NCBI GenBank assembly: GCA_947643145.1 | Contig: CANRVD010000014.1 | Coordinates: 1 to 48,618 of the forward strand | Direction of reading: 5' to 3' | Length of the DNA stretch: 48,618 bases | Source of the DNA: an uncultured bacterium | Lineage (GTDB): Bacteria; Bacillota; Clostridia; Lachnospirales; Lachnospiraceae | Shown: piece after piece, positions 17,675 through 25,953 of the stretch | Layout: the number at the start of each line of letters is the position of its first letter | Position numbering within the stretch: position 1 is the stretch's first letter | The notes under the pieces: generated by a model | Seen by the model: only the letters and a program-made list of their open reading frames with translations | Database searches by the model: none | Told to the model about the DNA's origin: nothing | Translations under genes and position numbers: made by a program

Positions 17675-19576
17675 ATGAACAACAAAAATGACTTTAAGCC
17701 ATTTGTTCCAGCAGACAAGGTTATGCCTGAATTTACAGCCGTATCCGTTATTTTGGGTATTCTCTTAGCGGTTGTTTTCGGCGCTGCGAACTCCTATCTG
17801 GGACTTCGTGTCGGCATGACCGTTTCCGCTTCTATTCCGGCGGCAGTTCTTTCCATGGGTATTATTCGGTTTATCCTAAGAAAAGATTCTATCCTGGAAA
17901 ATAACATGGTACAAACGATTGGTTCAGCTGGCGAATCTCTTGCCGCTGGTGCTATCTTTACCCTTCCGGCTCTTTTTATGTGGGCTACGGAAAATGATGC
18001 TATTTCCGCTCCATCTTTTCTTGAGATTGCAGTGATTGCAGTCTGCGGCGGACTTCTTGGAGTCCTTTTCATGGTTCCACTCCGTACTGCCCTGATTGTA
18101 GAAGAACATGGTGTACTGCCATTCCCGGAAGGAACTGCCTGTGCAGAAGTTCTCCTTGCCGGTGAAGAGGGCGGTGAAAAATCCAAAGTTGTTTTCTCTG
18201 GTCTTGGCATTGCCGCTGTATATAAATTTATTGCAGACGGCTTCTGCCTCTTCCCGTCAGAAGTTGTGTGGACTATTAAACCATTAAAAACCGGATTTGG
18301 AATGGATGTCCTTCCTGCCCTTGCCGGTGTCGGCTACATCTGCGGACTTAAGGTTTCCGGCTATCTGTTCGCCGGCGGCGTTCTAGGCTGGTTTGTATTA
18401 ATTCCATTAATTTCTCTTTTTGGCATGGAAAATGCTATTGCTCCGGCAACAAAGGCTATCAGCTCAATGTCGCCAGATGATATCTGGAGTTCCTATATCC
18501 GCTATATCGGTGCAGGTGCGGTAGCTGCTGGTGGTATTATCAGCCTTATTAAGACACTTCCTACGATTGTCAAAACCTTTTCAAAAGCAATCAAAGGCTT
18601 TGGCCACAAAGGAGAGGACGAGCTTCGTACCTCTAAAGATTTACCACTGCCTATCGTATTAGCAGGCGTACTTGCTATCGCTGTTATCATTTGGCTTATT
18701 CCTGCTATTCCAATCAGCTTTATTGGCGCCTTAATTATAGTAGTCTTTGGTTTCTTCTTTGCCACTGTTTCCAGCCGAATGGTTGGTCTGGTTGGTTCTT
18801 CCAACAATCCCGTATCCGGCATGGCAATTGCAACCCTTTTAATTGCTACCGCAATCTTAAAAGCAACCGGTATGGTCGGCTATGCCGGCATGGCTTCTGC
18901 AATTTGCATCGGTACTGTAATTTGTATTGTTGCAGCCATGGCAGGTGACACTTCACAGGATTTAAAAACCGGTTATATTGTAGGTGCAACACCGATTCGC
19001 CAGCAGATTGGTGAATTGATTGGTGCTGTTGTTTCCGCTATAGCTATTGGAGGCATTATGTATCTTTTAAATGCAGCATGGGAATTTGGTACACCAAAGC
19101 TTCCTGCTCCACAGGCTACTCTGATGAAATTAGTAGTAGAGGGCGTTATGGGTGGAACGCTTCCTTGGGGACTGGTTTTCTGTGGAATTGCTGTTGCCAT
19201 TGTAATCGAAATCTTAGGACTTCCGATTCTTCCGGTTGCCATCGGACTTTACCTGCCAATCTACCTTTCGACTCCAATCTTCCTTGGCGGTCTGCTCCGC
19301 TGGTTCTTCGAGACGAAGAAGTCATGCAAAAGCGAAGAAGAGCGTAAAGATAATATTGACCGCGGCATCCTGTACAGCTCTGGTATGATAGCCGGCGAAG
19401 GATTAGTCGGTATCTTTTTAGCAGTACTTGCAGTAATTCCATTTAAAGGAGGCTCTGTTGCTGATATCTTCAATCTGAATGGTATCCTTGGCAATATGGG
19501 AGGCACTATCTTCTTCATATTGATACTTGCCTCTATCGTGTATTTCTCTATTCATAGAGGAAAATCAAAGGGTTAA
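17675..19576 (+). CDS. OPT family oligopeptide transporter
   Basis: A polytopic membrane transporter of 633 aa with more than a dozen hydrophobic segments spread over its length. MPEFTAVSVILGILLAVVFGAANSYLGLRVGMTVSASIPAAVLSMGI near the N-terminus and the internal GDTSQDLKTGYIVGATPIRQQIGELIG are typical of bacterial OPT proteins thought to import short peptides by proton symport. GAGG lies before the ATG at 17675. A PqqD-like gene and then pepD follow on the same strand, which fits peptide uptake and breakdown. Specificity is unknown. Confidence 0.92.
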   Translation: MNNKNDFKPFVPADKVMPEFTAVSVILGILLAVVFGAANSYLGLRVGMTVSASIPAAVLSMGIIRFILRKDSILENNMVQTIGSAGESLAAGAIFTLPALFMWATENDAISAPSFLEIAVIAVCGGLLGVLFMVPLRTALIVEEHGVLPFPEGTACAEVLLAGEEGGEKSKVVFSGLGIAAVYKFIADGFCLFPSEVVWTIKPLKTGFGMDVLPALAGVGYICGLKVSGYLFAGGVLGWFVLIPLISLFGMENAIAPATKAISSMSPDDIWSSYIRYIGAGAVAAGGIISLIKTLPTIVKTFSKAIKGFGHKGEDELRTSKDLPLPIVLAGVLAIAVIIWLIPAIPISFIGALIIVVFGFFFATVSSRMVGLVGSSNNPVSGMAIATLLIATAILKATGMVGYAGMASAICIGTVICIVAAMAGDTSQDLKTGYIVGATPIRQQIGELIGAVVSAIAIGGIMYLLNAAWEFGTPKLPAPQATLMKLVVEGVMGGTLPWGLVFCGIAVAIVIEILGLPILPVAIGLYLPIYLSTPIFLGGLLRWFFETKKSCKSEEERKDNIDRGILYSSGMIAGEGLVGIFLAVLAVIPFKGGSVADIFNLNGILGNMGGTIFFILILASIVYFSIHRGKSKG

Positions 19577-19579
19577 AAT

Positions 19580-19600
19580 GGGAATGCGCTGGCATTCCCC
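19580..19600 (+). repeat. Hairpin repeat shared with 43813-43834
   Basis: GGGAATGCGCTGGCATTCCC forms an 8-bp stem and recurs exactly within 43813-43834. Here it lies just after the OPT stop without a T-tract, so it is a poor terminator in this copy. Confidence 0.65.
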
Positions 19601-19673
19601 TGACAAAAACTGTTATGCGGTTTTAGTCGCTAACCACTAAATTTCTATTCCATAAAAAACATGGAGGAACAAG

Positions 19674-20024
19674 ATGGCAAAAAAGAAAAAAATAAGCCAA
19701 AACTACATGGATACTGTCCTGATTCCGAATCCGGCACAGAAATGGTCAGAGCGGGAGGATGGCATCGTTGTCATTCATATGGAAAATAAGGGTTTCTATC
19801 ATAAAATTGCCCAAAAGTTCTTTCACCGCCCAAAAGTCAGCCATATTGCACTGGATTCATATGGTACAGCTGTATGGAAATTGCTGGACGGAAACCGGAC
19901 TGTATTTGATATGGTTAATCAAATGAAGCAGTCCTTTCCTGACGAAGAAGCCAGGATGTTAGACCGTGTTGTTACCTTCCTGCACACATTGCAGGTAAAC
20001 CATTTTATTATTAAAAAAGTGTGA
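19674..20024 (+). CDS. PqqD family protein
   Basis: A small soluble protein of 116 aa. From about residue 20 it resembles PqqD-type winged helices: a segment reading LDSYGTAVWKLLDGNRTVFDMVNQM with a C-terminal helix EEARMLDRVVTFLHTLQVNHFI. In peptide-modifying systems such domains bind leader peptides for a radical SAM enzyme. No precursor peptide or maturase lies within several kilobases; the neighbours are a peptide transporter and a dipeptidase. ATGGAGG precedes the start. The fold call is fairly safe, the role open. Confidence 0.75.
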   Translation: MAKKKKISQNYMDTVLIPNPAQKWSEREDGIVVIHMENKGFYHKIAQKFFHRPKVSHIALDSYGTAVWKLLDGNRTVFDMVNQMKQSFPDEEARMLDRVVTFLHTLQVNHFIIKKV

Positions 20025-20080
20025 AGAGAATTTCTAAGTATGCAAAAACGCAAATAAGGAACTACTAAAACTTCACACAT

Positions 20081-20134
20081 GAAGAACGCAAAACCAGCGT
20101 TCTTCGTTGATTGTTTGTGCCAGCAAAGCTGGCA
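20081..20134 (+). repeat. Two dispersed hairpin repeats upstream of pepD
   Basis: The first hairpin, GAAGAACGC (20081-20089) with GCGTTCTTC (20097-20105), has a near copy at 36707-36731. The second, in 20111-20134, is GTTTGTGCCAGCAAAGC closing on GGCA and has relatives at 34068-34091, 17241-17266 and 13895-13924. They follow a longer GTGTGAAG/CTTCACAC stem that starts inside the PqqD-like stop region. Confidence 0.6.
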
Positions 20135-20165
20135 TAACGGAAAGGTTGAGCGAAATTTGAGTCTA

Positions 20166-20236
20166 TGCGCACTTGACACAAATTTCTTTTAAGCGGATAT
20201 CATTCGCTTGTGCAAGAAATGTGCGCAGAAATGAGG
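20166..20236 (+). promoter_or_regulatory. Structured leader of pepD
   Basis: Nested helices: TGCGCAC (20166-20172) with GTGCGCA (20221-20227), ATTTCTT (20182-20188) with AAGAAAT (20214-20220), AAGCG (20191-20195) with CGCTT (20205-20209). The outer strand runs directly into GAAATGAGG and the pepD start, as in the OPT leader. Confidence 0.45.
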
Positions 20237-20242
20237 GTTATT

Positions 20243-21697
20243 ATGGGAATTTTATCGAACTTAGAACCGGCATCAGTATTCCGGTATTTTGAAGAAATCT
20301 GTGGCATTCCACATGGTTCCTCCAATACAAAAGCCATCAGCGATTACTGTGTTAACTTTGCCACAAAACATAAACTTCGCTACATTCAGGATAACACCAA
20401 CAATGTTATTATTTTTAAGGATGGAACGGCTGGTTATGAAAATGCTGCTCCTGTAATGCTGCAGGGCCATCTTGACATGGTATGCGAAAAGGATGCTGAC
20501 TGTGATATCGACTTTACTGCGGAAGGGCCTCGTCTTCAACTGGAAGATACTATTATCTCCGCGAAAGGAACAACGCTCGGCGGTGACGATGGAATTGCAA
20601 TCGCCTATGCTTTAGCAATTCTGGCATCCGATGATATTCCACATCCTCCTTTAGAAGCAGTTTTTACTGTAGATGAAGAGATTGGAATGCTCGGTGCAGC
20701 AGCCCTTGACTGTTCTCCGCTAAAATCCCGTGTTATGCTGAATCTGGATTCTGAGGAGGAGGGCTACCTGCTGGTAAGCTGTGCAGGCGGTATCTGCGCA
20801 GTAGCCCATCTCCCACTGATTTGCGAGGAAACTTCCGGGATTGTTGCAACCCTTACAGTAGACGGTCTGATTGGTGGACATTCGGGTGTAGAAATTGATA
20901 AAGGCCGTGCCAATGCCTGTATGCTGCTTGGCCGTACCCTGTACGAGCTTCAAAAGGATTTTGATTTTAAACTTCTTTCCGTTCAGGGAGGGCTCAAGGA
21001 TAATGCCATCCCAAGAGAAGCATCAGCAAAGCTTCTTTTAGAACAATCTACAGATGTAGAGAAACTTTCTGGTGCAGTCACCGGACTGAGTGAGATTTAC
21101 GCAAAGGAATATGCCCGTACAGATGCCTCTGTACGGCTGCACCTGCATACAGAAACAGCTTTAGGGACTGTCCGCACTATGACAGTAGAAACAACTGCCA
21201 AAGTAATCACTGCGCTTGTTAATCTTCCAAATGGAATCCAGCGCATGAGCCATGATATTGACGGTCTGGTTCAAACCTCGCTAAACCTTGGAATCTTATC
21301 AACTGCCGAATCTGAGGTTGTTTTCTCCTTTGCCGTACGAAGCAGTGTGGAAACAGAAAAAGCAGAACTGGTAAACCGCATCTGCTGTTTAATGACGGCG
21401 CTTGGCGGTACTGTCACCTGCATCGGAAGTTACCCTGCATGGGAATACCGCAAGGATTCTCCTTTGCGTGAACTTATGGTTCAGGTTTTTGAAGAACAAT
21501 ATGGCAAAAAACCAGTGATTCAGGCACTTCATGCTGGTGTGGAGTGCGGGCTCTTTTCCGGTAACCTGCCAGGACTTGACTGTGTCTCCTATGGACCGGA
21601 TATGAAAGATATCCACACTCCGAAAGAATGCATGGATGTAGAAAGCGTACAGCGTGTCTGGAACTACACACTGGAAATCCTAAAGAGATTAAAATAG
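20243..21697 (+). CDS. pepD: Aminoacyl-histidine dipeptidase (M20 family, PepD type)
   Basis: A cytoplasmic dizinc dipeptidase of 484 aa that cleaves Xaa-His and other dipeptides. Visible metal and catalytic motifs are GHLDMVCEKD, GDDGIAIAYAL, DEEIGMLGA, LDSEEEG, GHSGVEIDKG in the dimerisation lid, and HAGVECGLF near the C-terminus. The start at 20243 has GAGGG six bases upstream and gives MGILSNLEPASVFRYFEEIC, the family N-terminus. The nearby OPT transporter suggests use of imported peptides. No terminator is seen before spmA, 93 bases on. Confidence 0.93.
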   Translation: MGILSNLEPASVFRYFEEICGIPHGSSNTKAISDYCVNFATKHKLRYIQDNTNNVIIFKDGTAGYENAAPVMLQGHLDMVCEKDADCDIDFTAEGPRLQLEDTIISAKGTTLGGDDGIAIAYALAILASDDIPHPPLEAVFTVDEEIGMLGAAALDCSPLKSRVMLNLDSEEEGYLLVSCAGGICAVAHLPLICEETSGIVATLTVDGLIGGHSGVEIDKGRANACMLLGRTLYELQKDFDFKLLSVQGGLKDNAIPREASAKLLLEQSTDVEKLSGAVTGLSEIYAKEYARTDASVRLHLHTETALGTVRTMTVETTAKVITALVNLPNGIQRMSHDIDGLVQTSLNLGILSTAESEVVFSFAVRSSVETEKAELVNRICCLMTALGGTVTCIGSYPAWEYRKDSPLRELMVQVFEEQYGKKPVIQALHAGVECGLFSGNLPGLDCVSYGPDMKDIHTPKECMDVESVQRVWNYTLEILKRLK

Positions 21698-21730
21698 GAT
21701 TGAACTTCCATGAACACATAAAAGAACCAT

Positions 21731-21759
21731 TAATATTTTTATAAAATTAAGCATAGACT
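21731..21759 (+). promoter_or_regulatory. Probable sigma-E (mother cell) promoter of spmA
   Basis: TAATATT (21731-21737), a 14-base spacer and CATAGACT (21752-21759) match the remembered sporulation sigma-E consensus KMATATT-N14-CATACAHT at all but one defined position. spmA belongs to the sigma-E regulon in Bacillus subtilis, which supports the call. Transcription would start near 21766. Confidence 0.6.
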
Positions 21760-21800
21760 TCTACCAATTAAGAACTTTGGGAGATTATCTATGCTTAATT
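21745..21800 (+). promoter_or_regulatory. 13-bp inverted repeat enclosing the spmA start codon
   Basis: AATTAAGCATAGA (21745-21757) is the exact complement of TCTATGCTTAATT (21788-21800), which contains the spmA ATG (21791-21793). The 30-base loop holds the ribosome binding site GGGAG. The left arm overlaps the proposed sigma-E -10 region, so only RNA started further upstream would carry both arms. Confidence 0.6.
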
Positions 21801-22420
21801 ATTTATGGGGGGTTATGATTCTAATCGGGCTAAGCTATGGAATCATTACAGGACAAGTCGAAGCCCTTAGTAATGCCGCTATTGACAGCGCCGGAGAAGC
21901 TGTTACACTTGCCCTGACTATGCTTGGCATTATGGCAATGTGGACCGGGCTGATGGAAACGGCACGTCAGGCAGGACTAATGGATAAAATGACAAAAGGC
22001 ATGACGCCGCTGCTTTGCTTTCTTTTTCCAAGAATCCCAAAAGACCATAAAGCCAAAGAATATATTACCGCAAATATCATTGCAAATATACTGGGACTTG
22101 GCTGGGCTGCCACTCCTATGGGCCTAAAAGCCATGAAAGAGCTTGCCGCACTGGAACGGGAACGTCTTGCGCATAAACAAAATATGTCTCCTGATGAAAT
22201 ACAACTAAAAAGTGCATCCGATGAGATGTGTACTTTTCTTGTCATTAATATTTCTTCCCTGCAGCTTATACCCGTCAGTGTCATTGCCTACCGGACACAA
22301 TACGGCGCCGTTAACCCGGCTTCTATTGTACTTCCCGGCCTGATTGCTACCGTTTTCAGCACAGCCGTCGCCATCCTTTTTTGCCGTATTATGTGCCGCA
22401 GGGGAGAGAAGAAGAATTAA
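21791..22420 (+). CDS. spmA: Spore maturation protein A
   Basis: A membrane protein of 209 aa with a nucleoside-recognition (Gate) type fold, needed for normal spore core dehydration in Bacillus. MLNYLWGVMILIGLSYGIITGQ, then LTMLGIMAMWTGLMETARQAGLMDK, and ANILGLGWAATPMGLKAMKEL are strong family signatures. GGGAG lies eight bases upstream of the ATG. spmB, its usual downstream partner, is absent: a ZIP transporter gene on the other strand overlaps the last four bases. The start codon lies in an inverted repeat. Confidence 0.92.
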   Translation: MLNYLWGVMILIGLSYGIITGQVEALSNAAIDSAGEAVTLALTMLGIMAMWTGLMETARQAGLMDKMTKGMTPLLCFLFPRIPKDHKAKEYITANIIANILGLGWAATPMGLKAMKELAALERERLAHKQNMSPDEIQLKSASDEMCTFLVINISSLQLIPVSVIAYRTQYGAVNPASIVLPGLIATVFSTAVAILFCRIMCRRGEKKN

Positions 22421-23208
22421 CCAAGTGCTACATCTAAAATCATCATTACAAGGAATCCAACGATAAATCCCAGTGTTCCGATATTTTCCTTTTCTCCAAG
22501 ATGTGCTTCGGGTATCAGTTCTTCCACTACAACATAAATCATGGTGCCTGCTGCAAAGGCCAGAAGCAACGGCATGACAACTCCGACCATACTTGCAAGA
22601 ATCGCTGCAATCACGCCAAATACCGGTTCTACCACTGCCGAAAGGCTTCCAATCAGAAATGCTTTCTTCTTGCTGATTCCTTCCTGCAAAAGAGGCAGCG
22701 ATACCGCCATCCCTTCCGGATAATTTTGGATACCAATTCCGATTGCCAGAGCGATTGCCCCCGAAAGCAGATTGGCATCCGATACATTATCCGCTGCCAG
22801 TGCAAATGCCATTCCTACCGCCATCCCTTCTGGAATGTTGTGTACTGTTATTGCCATTACAAGCATTGCTGTCTTCTTGGATAGTGACATGTTTTTCTGA
22901 CTGTTCCGGTTTTTCAGAAAATTTCTTTTCATGACATAATCCACCAAAAGCAGAAGCGCTACACCAAGCAGAAAACCTCCGGATGTAATTAACCAGCTAA
23001 TCTGATTATTTTCCTGTGCCTTTTCGATTCCCGGAAGCAGTAATGACCAAATGGATGCCGCAACCATTACGCCTCCCGCAAATCCAAGAAAAAGGCACTG
23101 TAAATTCTGGTTTACATTTTTCCTGATGAAAAATACATTGCATGCACCTAATGTCGTAACCAAAAATGTAAAAAGAGTTCCAAAAAAAGCATATACTATA
23201 CCATTCAA
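22417..23208 (-). CDS. ZIP family metal transporter
   Basis: A membrane permease of 263 aa for zinc or other divalent cations. Eight hydrophobic segments can be drawn; the binding-site helices read HNIPEGMAVG (near residue 123) and QNYPEGMAVS (near 161), the paired signature of the GufA-like ZIP branch. The start is TTG at 23208: GAGGTGATT lies just upstream, and no in-frame ATG occurs before residue 48, inside a membrane helix. The upstream 110 bases hold three copies of the 7-mer GTACTGA/TCAGTAC, a possible operator. It converges on spmA with a 4-base overlap. Confidence 0.9.
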   Translation of the reverse strand: MNGIVYAFFGTLFTFLVTTLGACNVFFIRKNVNQNLQCLFLGFAGGVMVAASIWSLLLPGIEKAQENNQISWLITSGGFLLGVALLLLVDYVMKRNFLKNRNSQKNMSLSKKTAMLVMAITVHNIPEGMAVGMAFALAADNVSDANLLSGAIALAIGIGIQNYPEGMAVSLPLLQEGISKKKAFLIGSLSAVVEPVFGVIAAILASMVGVVMPLLLAFAAGTMIYVVVEELIPEAHLGEKENIGTLGFIVGFLVMMILDVALG

Positions 23209-23217
23209 AAAATCACC

Positions 23218-23319
23218 TCAGTACAGTATATTAACCACCTTTCAAAATGGTTCCTAGAGTACTGACATGTTGATATTAATAGAACTACGCAGGATATTTA
23301 TTTGTCAATTTGTCAGTAC
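23218..23319 (-). promoter_or_regulatory. Possible operator region of the ZIP gene
   Basis: TCAGTAC occurs at 23218-23224 and 23313-23319, and its complement GTACTGA at 23259-23265. The latter two extend to a 9-base inverted repeat (GTACTGACA/TGTCAGTAC). A TTGACA for a minus-strand promoter lies within it near 23306. Role inferred only. Confidence 0.35.
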
Positions 23320-23330
23320 CCCAGCCTTAA

Positions 23331-24155
23331 TTACTGTAATTCAAAAGTAGTATGCACCTCTAACCTGTTTGGATATGCGACTTCCATCTCTGGAAAAGCT
23401 TCCTGATTTGTCATTATCTTATTTTTTACCTTGATATCTACGGACTCAGATGTACCATCCTTATAATTTACCGTACATGTGATGACAATGCCTTCTAGCA
23501 ATTCATTCATTGCTCTTTTCTTTGCTTCCAATCTGTCAGAGAACAGTGCATCCTCGTCTTTCACTATTTTACGGCCTGCCATATTAACTCTGACTGCTCC
23601 CTGCGGCTGGTTATCATATGCCACCGTAAATTCCTTATATACACCGGTAAGTTCGCCGGTATACGGCAAATCAGCCCCTTCCGCTTCCTCGCCTGCAATT
23701 ACGATATCAGACTTTTCCATACGCTTCCCACAAATTTGCAGCACTCCTTTATTAATACGGTACGTGATGCTTTCCACATTTTTTCCTTTGCAAAGAAACC
23801 TGGCAGAAAGACTGTAAGAAACCCCTTCTTCGTCCCCGGTACTCATACTGGCTCCACCGTATGCCGCCACTATTTCTACTCCCTTTTTCAGCTCGGCTGC
23901 TTCTGCCAACATGGTAAAGGAATTCTCATTTGAAGCAGCTTTGTTGCCTGTAAAGGTCTCATAAAGTTTATCCTTTCCAAGTCCTGCAAGAACAACCAGA
24001 GACAAACACAAAGCGATTGATACTGCTGGTTTCAACACCTTTTTCATTATGATTCTTCTCTCATTTTCCCTTACCTGACTGTATAGCCCTTTTACAGCTT
24101 CTTCCGTCTCTTTCTCCATATGAACCTTATCCATTAAATCCTTATACAAACTCAT
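23331..24155 (-). CDS. DUF4179-like anti-sigma factor candidate
   Basis: A 274-aa protein with a short cytoplasmic N-terminus (MSLYKDLMDKVHMEKETEEAV), one membrane segment at about residues 42-60 (VSIALCLSLVVLAGLG), and an extracytoplasmic domain. The layout and its position after an ECF sigma gene, overlapping by ATGA, match the DUF4179 proteins that accompany such sigma factors in Clostridia and are presumed to be anti-sigma factors. There is no HxxxCxxC zinc motif. The signal sensed is unknown. GGAGGG precedes the start. Confidence 0.75.
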   Translation of the reverse strand: MSLYKDLMDKVHMEKETEEAVKGLYSQVRENERRIIMKKVLKPAVSIALCLSLVVLAGLGKDKLYETFTGNKAASNENSFTMLAEAAELKKGVEIVAAYGGASMSTGDEEGVSYSLSARFLCKGKNVESITYRINKGVLQICGKRMEKSDIVIAGEEAEGADLPYTGELTGVYKEFTVAYDNQPQGAVRVNMAGRKIVKDEDALFSDRLEAKKRAMNELLEGIVITCTVNYKDGTSESVDIKVKNKIMTNQEAFPEMEVAYPNRLEVHTTFELQ

Positions 24156-24631
24156 AACAATCCCTCCTCAATCAGATTTTTTAATTTTTTCCGTGCCCTG
24201 GTCAATCTGGAATTTATGGTATTCTGCTTTTTTCCCATCGCCAGCGCAATTTCTTTTATTGAATATCCCTCATAGTAATAAAGATAAATTACAGTTCTAT
24301 CTTCGCTTGGAAGCTGGCTAAGTTCACTAAGAAGACTTCTCTCCTCTTCCTTCAGCGGAAAACTGCTGTCCTCTAATATCACTTCATTTCTTCTTTTAAA
24401 CGCCCTCTTCCAGTCAATGCATTGATTAACTGTTACACGAATCAGCCATGCCTTTAAATGCTCCTTATCCTTATACCCCTGTTTCCTCTTTAAAAGCTTC
24501 AGAAAAACTTCCTGTACCACATCCTCTGCATCTGCTATATTGAACAAATTCTGATATGCAATCCGAAAAATCATTTCTGAAAATTCTTCTACGATAGAAA
24601 CATAACTTTTTTCATCATCTATTTGTATCAC
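24152..24631 (-). CDS. ECF RNA polymerase sigma factor
   Basis: A sigma-70 family ECF factor of 159 aa. Region 2 is seen in MIFRIAYQNLFNIADAEDVVQEVFLKLLKR and HLKAWLIRVTVNQCIDWKR, region 4 in LPSEDRTVIYLYYYEGYSIKEIALAMGKKQNTINSRLTRARKKLK. The GTG at 24631 is chosen because AAGGAGG lies six bases before it; an upstream GTG at 24658 would place that site inside the gene. It is coupled to the DUF4179 gene downstream. A divergent deacetylase gene may be a target, but no shared promoter motif could be shown. Confidence 0.93.
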   Translation of the reverse strand: MIQIDDEKSYVSIVEEFSEMIFRIAYQNLFNIADAEDVVQEVFLKLLKRKQGYKDKEHLKAWLIRVTVNQCIDWKRAFKRRNEVILEDSSFPLKEEERSLLSELSQLPSEDRTVIYLYYYEGYSIKEIALAMGKKQNTINSRLTRARKKLKNLIEEGLL

Positions 24632-24814
24632 TTTTAACCTCCTTTCATTAATTAACACGATGGAAAAACAGATTTTAGTGCAAAGAAAAAAATTTTTATA
24701 AAATCCTAGCGATGGCCTTGTTTATCCAACAGATAAGTTCAGGTTTTACCACAATTCTATGTTCATTTTTGCTATTTTTCTTCATATATTATAACAAAAT
24801 CCCATTAATGTATT

Positions 24815-24860
24815 ATATCCTGAAATTCTGCCTGCGGCCGCTGATGAATTCCCAGGATAT
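24815..24860 (+). promoter_or_regulatory. Leader hairpin before the PdaB-like gene
   Basis: ATATCCTG (24815-24822) pairs perfectly with CAGGATAT (24853-24860), with a further GAAATTC/GAATTC pairing inside. The ribosome binding GGAG follows two bases later. The rest of the 240-base gap back to the sigma factor is AT-rich with no clear gene. Confidence 0.4.
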
Positions 24861-24872
24861 TTGGAGACTGCC

Positions 24873-25796
24873 ATGAAACATTTTTCTAAATTTTTCTCTG
24901 GAAACCATCTTCCATCGTCAACGGAAGAAAAGATTTTCAAGCCATCTTCATCGAAAACCGACAAGCAACTGGATAATGAGTTAAATAAAATCAGCGGCTT
25001 CATCCGAAGCGGTCTGGTTATTCTGTCTATTATCCTTATCTCCGGCGTTGCCATCGGATTTAAACAGCATACGCTAAACAATAATCAAATTGCTACATCC
25101 GGAAGCCTGATTTCCAATAAAAAGCTTCCAATCTACTGCGTAGACCAAAAAGACAAAAAGGTTGCTTTAAGTTTTGACGCTGCCTGGGGAAATGAAGATA
25201 CTGCAAAAATTCTGAAAATTCTGAAAAAGAAAAAGGTCTCTGTAACCTTCTTTATGACTGGCGGCTGGATTGAAAAGTATCCGGAAGATGTAAAAGCGAT
25301 CCATGCAGCAGGGCATGAGCTTGGAAACCATAGCGAGAACCATAAGCAGATGTCTACACTCTCTGCTGAAGAATGTACGGAAGAAATTATGAAGCCTCAC
25401 GAAAAAGTTAAGCAGCTTACCGGTGTGGAGATGCAGGTGTTCCGACCACCTTATGGCGATTATAATGACACCTTAATTGAAACCGCAAATCAGAATGGCT
25501 ATTTCCCAATCCAATGGGATGTGGACTCTCTTGACTGGAAAGATTACGGTGTTGACTCCATTATTAATACGGTCCTAAACCACAAACATCTTGGCAACGG
25601 TTCTATCATCCTGTGCCACAATGGTGCAAAATATACGGCACAGGCTCTGGAACAGCTAATTGACGGTCTGCAGGAAAAAGGCTTTGAATTTGTTAAAATG
25701 TCTGACTTAATTTACCATGATAACTACGAAATGGATACTGAGGGACGTCAGCATCTGATTTCTGATGCTGATACACCAGAACCTTCACAAAATTAA
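24873..25796 (+). CDS. PdaB-like polysaccharide deacetylase (sporulation type)
   Basis: A membrane-anchored CE4-family protein of 307 aa. One membrane segment at about residues 45-63 is followed by a NodB domain: ALSFDAAWGNEDT, GHELGNHSENHKQMS (metal His pair), FRPPYGDYN and ILCHNGAKYT. FDAAWG in place of the catalytic FDDG is characteristic of the PdaB sporulation branch. ATG 24873 has GGAG seven bases upstream; a TTG at 24861 is less likely. It is divergent from the ECF sigma gene and followed by two hairpins. Confidence 0.88.
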   Translation: MKHFSKFFSGNHLPSSTEEKIFKPSSSKTDKQLDNELNKISGFIRSGLVILSIILISGVAIGFKQHTLNNNQIATSGSLISNKKLPIYCVDQKDKKVALSFDAAWGNEDTAKILKILKKKKVSVTFFMTGGWIEKYPEDVKAIHAAGHELGNHSENHKQMSTLSAEECTEEIMKPHEKVKQLTGVEMQVFRPPYGDYNDTLIETANQNGYFPIQWDVDSLDWKDYGVDSIINTVLNHKHLGNGSIILCHNGAKYTAQALEQLIDGLQEKGFEFVKMSDLIYHDNYEMDTEGRQHLISDADTPEPSQN

Positions 25797-25890
25797 AAAC
25801 AATATTCTCTTCTTCTTTTTCATGGATGGTGCTGCAAACAATGAATTTGAACAGTATAATGATAGAAAAAAGGGGATTCATGTGAATATT

Positions 25891-25928
25891 AAACTGCTCC
25901 AAGCCTTATAAACTGTTTGGAGCAGTTT
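25891..25928. terminator. Hairpin after the PdaB-like gene
   Basis: AAACTGCTCCAA and its near complement TTTGGAGCAGTTT form a long stem with a loop of about a dozen bases. It lies in the convergent gap between the deacetylase and the esterase; T-tracts are weak. Confidence 0.6.
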
Positions 25929-25953
25929 AACAATCGCGAAATTTACTATAAGT

